In this document: piece after piece, positions 25,867 to 34,100 of the stretch
How positions within the stretch are numbered: the stretch's first letter is position 1
Layout: each line of letters starts with the position of its first letter
Origin: an uncultured Lachnospiraceae bacterium
Lineage (GTDB): Bacteria; Bacillota; Clostridia; Lachnospirales; Lachnospiraceae
DNA: 64,000 nucleotides
Direction of reading: 5' to 3'
NCBI GenBank assembly: GCA_902776305.1
Contig: CACYPS010000018.1
Coordinates: 25,110-89,109 of the forward strand
Program-made: the position numbers and the translations under genes
Notes under the pieces: model-generated
The model's database searches: none
The model's input: only the letters and a program-made list of their open reading frames with translations
Told to the model about the DNA's origin: nothing

Positions 25867-25957
25867 TTTTCTTTTAAAACGCTATATATTGGGTTAGTGG
25901 TGGCAAATTTGCACCGCTTTTAGTACAAATCTTTGTGCACAATTCACAGAAGATTAA

Positions 25958-25986
25958 TAGACAATCATGGGTCTCGGTGTTATAAT
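25958..25986 (+). promoter_or_regulatory. nifJ promoter
   Basis: TAGACA (25958-25963), a 17-base spacer and a perfect TATAAT (25981-25986) lie about 120 bases before the start codon, leaving a 5' untranslated leader of about 110 bases that ends in AAGGAGG (26089-26095). Confidence 0.75.
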
Positions 25987-26105
25987 TTCATTATGCTGGA
26001 TTAGTATGATTGTGCGCAGTTTCGTGACGAACGTGCACGGACTTGCGGAACAGCACTATGTAACATTTATGTTTTTATCAATTTCTCCAAGGAGGAAACA
26101 CAGGT

Positions 26106-29100
26106 ATGGATAACAGAAAATGGTTAACCATGGATGGTAACGAAGCAGCCGCTCATGCTTCCTATGCTTTTACGGAAGTCGCTACTATCTTCCCAATCAC
26201 ACCGTCATCCGTTATGCCGGAGCACGTTGATGAGTGGGCAACAGCCGGAAGAAAGAACATCTTCGGCACAGAAGTAAAGGTCACTGAGATGCAGTCCGAA
26301 GCCGGTGCTTCAGGCGCATTCCACGGCTCTCTTGCAGCTGGTGCAATGACAACAACATTCACAGCTTCTCAGGGTCTTCTTCTTATGATCCCGAACATTT
26401 ACAAAGTAGCCGGCGAGCAGCTCCCGGGCGTATTTGACGTTTCCGCACGTGCTCTTGCTTCCCACGCACTTTCAATCTTTGGCGATCACTCTGACGTATA
26501 TGCTTGCCGCCAGGCAGGTGCATGTATGCTCTGTGAGTCTTCCGTACAGGAAGTAATGGACCTTACACCGGTCGCTCATATGGCAGCTCTTGAAGGCAGC
26601 CTTCCTTTCATCAATTTCTTTGATGGTTTCCGCACTTCTCACGAAATTCAGAAGATCCGCACATGGGATTATGCAGATCTTGACGAGATGGTAAATCATG
26701 ACGCGATCAAGAAGTTCCGTGATCACGCTCTGAATCCGAATCATCCGTGCGAGAGAGGCTCTGCACAGAACCCGGATATTTTCTTCCAGGCTCGTGAAGC
26801 TTCCAACCCGTACTATGACAAGATGCCGGAAATCGTTCAGATGTACATGGACAAAGTTAACGCCAAGATCGGAACAGACTATAAGCTGTTCAACTACTAT
26901 GGCGCAGAGGATGCCGAGTCCGTCATCATCGCTATGGGTTCCGTTAACGAGACAATCGAAGAGACGATCGATTACCTCAACGAGAGAGGCGCAAAGGTCG
27001 GTCTTATCAAAGTCAGACTGTATCGTCCGTTCAGCAACGAAGCACTCATCGCAGCTATCCCGAAGACTGTCAAGGTCATCAACGTTCTTGACAGAACAAA
27101 AGAGCCGGGCGCTAACGGCGAGCCGCTTTACCTCGACGTTGTTGCAGCTCTGTTCGATTCCGAATTCAAGAATGTCAAGGTCAACTCCGGACGTTACGGA
27201 CTTGGTTCCAAGGACACAGATCCGGCACAGATCAAGGCTGTATTCGAGAACTTCGACAAGAAGCGCTTCACAATCGGTATCGTAGATGATGTTACAGGTC
27301 TTTCCCTTGAGACAGGCGAGCGTTTTGTCGCTACACCGGAAGGCACTGTCAACTGCAAGTTCTGGGGTCTCGGCGCAGACGGTACTGTCGGTGCTAACAA
27401 GAACTCCATTAAGATCATCGGCGACAACACAGACATGTATGCTCAGGCTTACTTCGATTATGACTCCAAGAAGTCCGGCGGTGTTACAATGTCTCACCTT
27501 CGTTTCGGCAAGAAGCCGATCAAGTCAACATACCTTATCCGCAAGGCTGACTTCGTAGCATGCCACAACCCGGCATACGTACGCAAGTTCAACATGGCTC
27601 AGGAAATCGTTGACGGCGGTACATTCCTTCTTAACTGTCCGTGGAAGGATGAGGAGATCGCAGATCACCTTCCGGGACAGATGAAGAAATTCATGGCTGA
27701 GCACAATATCCAGTTCTACGCGATCGACGGCGTAAGCATCGGTATCGCTGTAGGCATGGGCCCGACACGTATCAATACAATCCTTCAGTCCGCATTCTTC
27801 AAGCTTGCCAACATTATTCCGGAAGAGCAGGCTATCGAACTTATGAAGGCTGCTGCTGCCAAGACATACGGCCGCAAGGGACAGGATATCGTAGAGAAGA
27901 ACTGGGCTGCTATCGAAGAAGGCGCTAAGCAGGTCCGCAAGATCGAAGTTCCGGCTGACTGGGCTAACTGCGAGGATGAAGGACTTGATTACAAGGTCGT
28001 CACAGAAGGAAGAGAAGACGTTGTCAAGTTCGTCAATACCGTACAGACAGCTGTCTCCTCACAGGAAGGCAACAACCTGCCGGTATCCGCATTTGTAGAT
28101 TATGTCGATGGTTCCACACCGTCCGGCTCCGCTGCATATGAGAAGCGCGGCATCGCTGTTAATATTCCGAAGTGGGATCCGACGAACTGCATCCAGTGCG
28201 GACGCTGTTCATTTGTATGCCCGCACGCTGTTATCCGTACATTTGCAGTTACAGATGACGAAGTAGCAGCTGCTCCGGAAGGTCTTGAGACACTTCCGAT
28301 GCTCGGCATGAAGGACTACAAGTTCACAATCGGTATTTCCGCATATGACTGCACAGGCTGCGGTTCCTGCGCAAATGTCTGCCCGGGCAAGAAGACAGGC
28401 AAGGCTCTGACGATGGTCAAGATGGCAGATGCAGCAGACGCTGCACAGCCGGTATTCGATTATCTGGTAAAGACACCGGCCAAGCAGGAAGTTATCGACA
28501 AGTTCAAAGAGAACACAGTCAAGGGAAGCCAGTACAAGCAGCCGCTTCTTGAGTTCTCCGGCGCATGCGCAGGCTGCGGTGAGACACCGTATGCTAAGCT
28601 CATCACACAGCTGTTCGGTGACAGAATGCTCATTGCAAACGCAACAGGATGCTCCTCTATCTGGGGTAACAGCTCACCGTCTACACCGTATACAGTAACA
28701 CCGGAAGGCAAGGGCCCGGCATGGGATAACTCCCTGTTCGAGGACAACGCTGAGTTCGGTTACGGTATGTTCCTTGCCAACAAGGCAGTTCGTGAAGGCC
28801 TGAAGGCTCACGTTGAGAACATCGTTGCTGAAGGCGGCCAGGGCGCAGCTGAAGGCCAGGCATGGCTCGATACATACAAGCTCGGCAAAGAGAACTCTGT
28901 TGCTACAGATAAGCTCGTTGCAGCTCTTGCAGATGTTGATTCCGCAGATGCTAAGGAAATCGTAGAGAAGAAAGACTTCCTGTCCAAGAAGAGCCAGTGG
29001 ATCTTCGGTGGTGACGGATGGGCTTACGATATCGGTTACGGCGGCGTTGACCACGTACTCGCTTCCGGCGATGACGTCAACATCATGGTATTCGATACAG

Positions 29101-29648
29101 AAGTTTACTCCAACACAGGCGGACAGGCTTCCAAGGCTACCCGTACAGGTGCTGTAGCTCAGTTCGCAGCAGCCGGTAAGGAGACCAAGAAGAAAGACCT
29201 CGCCGGTATGGCTATGACTTATGGCTATGTATACGTAGCTCATATCGCAATCGGCGCTGATTACAACCAGGCTGTTAAGGCTATCGCTGAGGCTGAAGCT
29301 TATGACGGACCGTCACTCATCATTGCGTACGCACCGTGCATCAACCATGGTATCCGCAAGGGTATGGGCAAGTCCATCACAGAGGAAGAACTGGCAGTCA
29401 AGGCTGGTTACTGGTTCAACTTCCGCTTCAATCCGGATCTTGTTAAGGAAGGCAAGAATGCATTCATCCTTGATTCCAAGACTCCGACAGAGTCCTATCA
29501 GGACTTCTTGGCAGGCGAAGTTCGTTACACATCTCTTATGCGTTCGAATCCGGAGCGCGCGAAGGAGCTCTTCGCAAGATCCGAGCAGGAGTGCAAGGAG
29601 AGATTCGAGTACCTTAACAAGCTCGTTGAGGTTTATAAGGCAAAATAA
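26106..29648 (+). CDS. nifJ: Pyruvate:ferredoxin (flavodoxin) oxidoreductase
   Basis: This 1180-residue single-chain enzyme oxidises pyruvate to acetyl-CoA and CO2 and reduces ferredoxin. The order is normal: N-terminal pyrimidine-binding domain (ASYAFTEVATIFPITPSSVMPEH), transketolase-C-like domain, gamma domain (DGTVGANKNSIKIIG), two 4Fe-4S motifs (CIQCGRCSFVCPH at about 695; CTGCGSCANVCPG at about 749) and the C-terminal thiamine-diphosphate domain with CAGCGETPYAK, GDGWAYDIGYGG and NTGGQASKAT. Length equals the family norm. Codon use is very restricted (ACA for Thr, few rare codons), as expected for a highly expressed gene. It has its own promoter and terminator. Confidence 0.98.
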   Translation: MDNRKWLTMDGNEAAAHASYAFTEVATIFPITPSSVMPEHVDEWATAGRKNIFGTEVKVTEMQSEAGASGAFHGSLAAGAMTTTFTASQGLLLMIPNIYKVAGEQLPGVFDVSARALASHALSIFGDHSDVYACRQAGACMLCESSVQEVMDLTPVAHMAALEGSLPFINFFDGFRTSHEIQKIRTWDYADLDEMVNHDAIKKFRDHALNPNHPCERGSAQNPDIFFQAREASNPYYDKMPEIVQMYMDKVNAKIGTDYKLFNYYGAEDAESVIIAMGSVNETIEETIDYLNERGAKVGLIKVRLYRPFSNEALIAAIPKTVKVINVLDRTKEPGANGEPLYLDVVAALFDSEFKNVKVNSGRYGLGSKDTDPAQIKAVFENFDKKRFTIGIVDDVTGLSLETGERFVATPEGTVNCKFWGLGADGTVGANKNSIKIIGDNTDMYAQAYFDYDSKKSGGVTMSHLRFGKKPIKSTYLIRKADFVACHNPAYVRKFNMAQEIVDGGTFLLNCPWKDEEIADHLPGQMKKFMAEHNIQFYAIDGVSIGIAVGMGPTRINTILQSAFFKLANIIPEEQAIELMKAAAAKTYGRKGQDIVEKNWAAIEEGAKQVRKIEVPADWANCEDEGLDYKVVTEGREDVVKFVNTVQTAVSSQEGNNLPVSAFVDYVDGSTPSGSAAYEKRGIAVNIPKWDPTNCIQCGRCSFVCPHAVIRTFAVTDDEVAAAPEGLETLPMLGMKDYKFTIGISAYDCTGCGSCANVCPGKKTGKALTMVKMADAADAAQPVFDYLVKTPAKQEVIDKFKENTVKGSQYKQPLLEFSGACAGCGETPYAKLITQLFGDRMLIANATGCSSIWGNSSPSTPYTVTPEGKGPAWDNSLFEDNAEFGYGMFLANKAVREGLKAHVENIVAEGGQGAAEGQAWLDTYKLGKENSVATDKLVAALADVDSADAKEIVEKKDFLSKKSQWIFGGDGWAYDIGYGGVDHVLASGDDVNIMVFDTEVYSNTGGQASKATRTGAVAQFAAAGKETKKKDLAGMAMTYGYVYVAHIAIGADYNQAVKAIAEAEAYDGPSLIIAYAPCINHGIRKGMGKSITEEELAVKAGYWFNFRFNPDLVKEGKNAFILDSKTPTESYQDFLAGEVRYTSLMRSNPERAKELFARSEQECKERFEYLNKLVEVYKAK

Positions 29649-29740
29649 ATTCAAGAACGTCTCCGCGTTCTTGCCGCGGCGTGCGTTGCGCGTAAGCGCT
29701 TTCCACTGCGCATGTCTGCGATCCGCCTAAACTGCGCTTG
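29649..29740 (-). repeat. Dispersed repeat B, partial copy (inverted)
   Basis: Directly after the nifJ stop codon, ATTCAAGAACG...GCGTTCTTGCCGCGGC and TTTCCACTGCGCATGTCTGC match the reverse complement of the right half of the copy at 21631. Confidence 0.75.
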
Positions 29741-29750
29741 ATAGACTTAA

Positions 29751-29780
29751 GGCGCCGGGATCAAACCCGGCGCCTTTCTT
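29751..29780 (+). terminator. nifJ terminator
   Basis: GGCGCCGGG (29751-29759) pairs perfectly with CCCGGCGCC (29766-29774) and is followed by TTTCTTT. Confidence 0.88.
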
Positions 29781-29791
29781 TGCGGCTCTGC

Positions 29792-29847
29792 CTGATGCGA
29801 AAACTTTAATCTCTGACATGGGATACAAATCCGCATCAGAGATTAAA
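29792..29847 (+). other. Overlapping alternative hairpins in a gene-free stretch
   Basis: TTTAATCTCTGA (29805-29816) pairs perfectly with TCAGAGATTAAA (29836-29847). CTGATGCG (29792-29799) pairs with CGCATCAG (29832-29839), which overlaps the first arm, so the two stems exclude each other. From 29781 to about 30094 no convincing gene is seen. A terminator-like hairpin ends the stretch. Confidence 0.45.
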
Positions 29848-30094
29848 AGACGCAGAATTCTCGTGACAAGGTCTATGATGATTGCGATAAAGAAACTTCT
29901 GAACGTTGCCGGCAAAATGCACAGATGGATATGTCAGAAATTACGAATTTTCAGGCAGCCACAAAATGGGCAATATATGGCATGCATTTTTAAACTTTGC
30001 AAGATTTGGCTATAAGAAACACGATTCTGACGCGCATAAGGTAACAGATAATAGTATTATTCATATCGTCAGGAGACAAAACTCCTGCTTGAGA

Positions 30095-30131
30095 GACCGC
30101 TGACGAGCTTCGCGCCGCCGGCGGTTTTTTT
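30095..30131 (+). terminator. Terminator-like hairpin
   Basis: A GC-rich imperfect stem (ACCGC.G.CG against CGCCGGCGGT) is followed by seven T residues. No gene ends just upstream, so it may end a non-coding transcript from the 29.8-30.1 kb gap. A small AGGAG/CTCCT hairpin precedes it. Confidence 0.6.
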
Positions 30132-30277
30132 ATTCTTCTGCCATATTAACTTTGTTCCGCAAAATATGGAACGCTTCGCGGGCATTCATACAAAATCAAG
30201 GTTCAGCACATGATATTTTTTCTATATTTTCCAAATTTCCGATTACTACCAATGGTTTTCAAGGTATAATACCTCTT

Positions 30278-31012
30278 ATGAAGATCAATATATCAAAACG
30301 CATCACAAATGATAGAATGCTGAAGACGCTCCGTCTCCTCAGACTTGCAGGCGAACGCATTCCTTCTGTGCTCAGCAACCGGATCGTCAGGGAGCATTTC
30401 GACTCTAACGTCCAATCGTTTCTGAACCATCGCGAGAAGGTAACTGCTGACGGCGGTTTCATAGAAAATCAGAATGAGTTCACGGATATGTATTACGGCT
30501 CCGCAAGCGTCCGATTTTCCGGCTGCGAAGTCATTGCCGTATATAATGTCATGCGTGCTCTGACAGGCAAAGAGCCGAGTCTTCCGAAACTCATTGCCGC
30601 ATTTGAAAAAAATGGTATGATATTTTATGGAAGTCTGGGCACCGATCCCGGGGAAATGAAGTATTTTCTGAAGAAACAGGGATTTCATGTGGAAGAATAT
30701 ACGAACGACGCCGATTTTCCCCGGCTGTTTCAGGAGAACAAGGGTGATGGAGAGCGAGGATTTGGGACCGTTCAGAGGTTGATCCCTGAAAATGAAGCTT
30801 TCGTCCTGACATTTTACAACGATCGGAAGGACATTCTGCAGGGGCTGCATACTGCCGCCGTGACCTCGAACGGGCGCGGGCTTTACCTTCACAATGACGG
30901 AGGAACAAAAGCAAGGGGTCCCTATGCCGGGCTTTATTGGGTCCTGAATGAATACGAGCACAGAGGTGCGGGGATGATCTCGATTATACACGTGAAATCA
31001 GAGAGAAAATAA
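30278..31012 (+). CDS. Papain-like (C39_2/BtrH-like) cysteine hydrolase homologue
   Basis: This is a protein of about 244 residues, mostly soluble. The middle contains MYYGSASVRFSGCEVIAVYNVM, where the cysteine followed by a helix with Asn fits the active-site helix of C39-like peptidases. Later come GLHTAAV and GLYLHNDGG, candidate histidine and asparagine/aspartate partners. The final part ends in beta strands. There is no signal peptide, so it acts inside the cell if active. ATG 30278 has no Shine-Dalgarno sequence; TATAAT lies only 7 bases upstream, which would suit a leaderless message. Peptidase, amidase or acyltransferase activity cannot be distinguished by eye. Confidence 0.6.
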   Translation: MKINISKRITNDRMLKTLRLLRLAGERIPSVLSNRIVREHFDSNVQSFLNHREKVTADGGFIENQNEFTDMYYGSASVRFSGCEVIAVYNVMRALTGKEPSLPKLIAAFEKNGMIFYGSLGTDPGEMKYFLKKQGFHVEEYTNDADFPRLFQENKGDGERGFGTVQRLIPENEAFVLTFYNDRKDILQGLHTAAVTSNGRGLYLHNDGGTKARGPYAGLYWVLNEYEHRGAGMISIIHVKSERK

Positions 31013-31148
31013 CGCGAAACATTCCCCTTTCTTTACATACTGTCAGGAATTTCAAAAACATGGTCCGTTTCATTCCTGCATTATCGACGGGACAATCCCC
31101 GAGACTATGACGTAAGTATGACGTAAACATATCCTAAAGGTGGTATAT

Positions 31149-34100
31149 ATGGCCGTTTCCAGAGACACAGACCTTCAGAAAACCGAATATAGCGAGAGAA
31201 ATGACTCTGGTTCTCCGTCATCCTACGGAGATATGCTCCGCGATCCGTATGACGATACGATCTATTACCGGGATATAGAACAGATCGCAGATCTGGACGT
31301 CTATCATTTCGGCAGTGTCGAGAGAAAAAAGGGTGAGGATGATTTCAGTGATCTCGACAGCCCTGCTTTCGATCCGGAAGACCTGGACGATCTCGAACAG
31401 AGGATCATCTCAGCCGGATTCGAGGCGATCGGTGATGATATGCCGGATCATGTCTACCTCGACTCGATGCAAACGGATGATTTTGGCAGCGGAACAAATG
31501 ATCATGGTGCGATAGAAGAATCCGATACTGTTCCGGACGAGGGTACACAGATTGCCGGCGCAGAGCATGAAGAAAAAGCTTCTCCCGAAGGCATGGCAGA
31601 TATCTCAAAGCTCATCATAGATGTGAGCATGTGTGAGGAGATGAACTTTGTCATGCAGCTCGGCGGGGTACTTCTTGTCCGTGATATCATGCTCAAAAAT
31701 GAGGCAGACAGTGAGATCCGTGACATCAAGGTCACCATTTCATCGGATGATGAAATTATTTTCCCCTGCACGGAGTCAGCACCGACCCTGTACGAGGGTG
31801 AAGAATGGCATATCGTTCAGCCGGATGTGCGCGTGAATACGTCTTACCTTGCTTTCCTGAGCGAGCGGACCGAGTGCACTATTGATTTTGAACTCACGGG
31901 TAAGGACCGGTACTCCAATCTTGTGAGCAAAAGTGTGCGCAAAACAGTTGTCGTCATGGCCTATGACCAGTGGAAAGGGAACGATTTTCACACGGATCTG
32001 ATTCCCGCTTTCATCATGCCGAATCAGCCGTTCATCTCGGAACTGGTCACAGACGCAGCGGGTATTCTCGGCAAGGAGACAGGGACATCGATCCTGGATG
32101 CTTATCTGTCCGATGACAAAAACAGAATAAGGCAGATGGCGCAGGCCGCCTATGAAGCTGTCACACGCCGTCGAATTTCAGAGATTCCGTATGCATCCAA
32201 TGAGGAAGATATTCTAAGAAGAATACGTCTCGCTGAAAAAATAAGAAAACATAACCGTGCATCAGCCTATGATATAACGCTGATCTATTTGTCATGCCTC
32301 GAGGCGATGGGGCTGAATCCTGTCATGTATCTGCGCCGTGAGGACGCCTATGCGGGAGTCTGGCTGATGGACCGCACATTTGAAAAATCCGTTATGAGCG
32401 ATGAGATCGAGGCCGTGCAGAGGGTGGATTCCGGGGAGATACTGCTCATCGACTGCAGGACCATGCTGCTCGGCATGGAGTGCCCGTTTGATGAATCTGT
32501 CCATCGGGCGGTCAATTCCGTCTTCATTCCGGAAGGGTTTGTCGCAATGCTCGATATATCCAGAGCACGCAGAGAAGGGGTGAAGTCTCTTCCGCTCAGG
32601 ATTCATGCGGACAGCGTATCTTCTCCCGACGCAAGAAAACGCAGAAAGGATAAAAAACGGAAGAAGGCACAAAGCGGCTCATCAAAAATGAAAGAGAACC
32701 GTATCCCCGACGGGAATGCCGCGGACGAAAACAGGCCGGAGAGCCGCGCTTTAGCCAATGCATTCAGAAATTCCGAGACGTGGAAGCGCAGGTTGTATGA
32801 CCCGGACAGCCCGAATCAGCTTACGGACATGAAACTTGACGGAATGATTATTCCGCTCCTGTCGGCGTTCGTGAACGATTACGTTGACATGCTGTCCGAT
32901 GTCATGTATTTCGGACTGGTATCGCGCCCGGAGGAATACATCAAACCGGAGGAACTCACTCCGGAGAACTATAATCAGGTGGAAGAGATCCGGGATATCC
33001 TTCGCACCGATTTCAGGCGCAAGAAGGTCCACACGGTCTTCAATCGCGAGGAAACAGCGCAGCGCGTCAGAGAGATTATCTTTGAGGCAAACAAAGGACT
33101 TGAAAACCACGGGAATATGATATTATATCTGGCTGCCGGAATACTGCGGTGGACAGAGATTTCCAGCGGGGCAGTCAGGTACGCTCCGCTTGTTCTGCTG
33201 CCTGTAGAAGTAAAACAGGGGAATAACGGCGGCCGCCCGTTCCGTCTCAGCGAGACGCAGCCGCAGTTCAACTATGCGCTACTGGAGAAAATGGAGAATG
33301 AATATTTTCTTCATGTCGAAGGTCTGTTTCCGCTGCCGAGGGATTATCACGGCGTTGATGTAAAAAAGGTCTGCGAGCTTTTCCGGAACGCGATAGAAGG
33401 CCGCGAAGGCTGGGCCGTAATGGAAGAGGCGTTCCTTGGAATATTTGATCTTCCCGGTTATTTTCAGAGCAGAACGCTCGGATCTTCGGAGGTGCTGAAG
33501 GAGCACCACATTCTGAGGGGACTGACCGAGGGCATGCGCAGAACCGATATCGATAAAGCAGCCGTTCGCGCCGAACAAGTTTATCTTCCGTTCAGGGCTG
33601 ACAGCTACCAGGAGTATGCGGTGAAGGCTGCCATGCAGGACACAAGCTTCGTACTCTCCGGAGCACCGGGAAGCGGGAAAACACAGACGATTGCCAATAT
33701 TATTGCAAATGCCATATCCCGCGGAAAATCCGTTCTCTTCGCCTGTGAAAAGACACAGGCTTACAGGGATGTCCTGCAGAGGATAGAGAGCGCCGGGCTT
33801 TCTCCCTTCTGCCTGTATGAACAGCAGGGCAGTATCAGAACACGCGATCTTCTCGCGCATCTGAAGAGGGCGATGCAGGCTGCAAATCTCTACAGCGGAA
33901 TAGCCTACGAAGAAAAAGAATATGAAGTGACGGAGATCGGGAAGGCGCTCGACGGCTATTCCGAAACGATGAACAGCAGGCACGTCTGCGGATACAGTTT
34001 AAGAGAGCTGCTCGATATCTATGAAGAATACAGAGAATTTCCTGAATTCCCCATGTACGGGATCGATGCGGACAGCGTTACTTCCGTCATTTTGAAACAG

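Noticed and set aside
26472-27497. 341-codon minus-strand frame opposite nifJ
   Set aside because: Antisense shadow of a strongly codon-biased gene.
29818-30015. 65-codon basic frame in the gene-free stretch after nifJ
   Set aside because: No ribosome binding site, low-quality composition, and its start lies in a hairpin loop.
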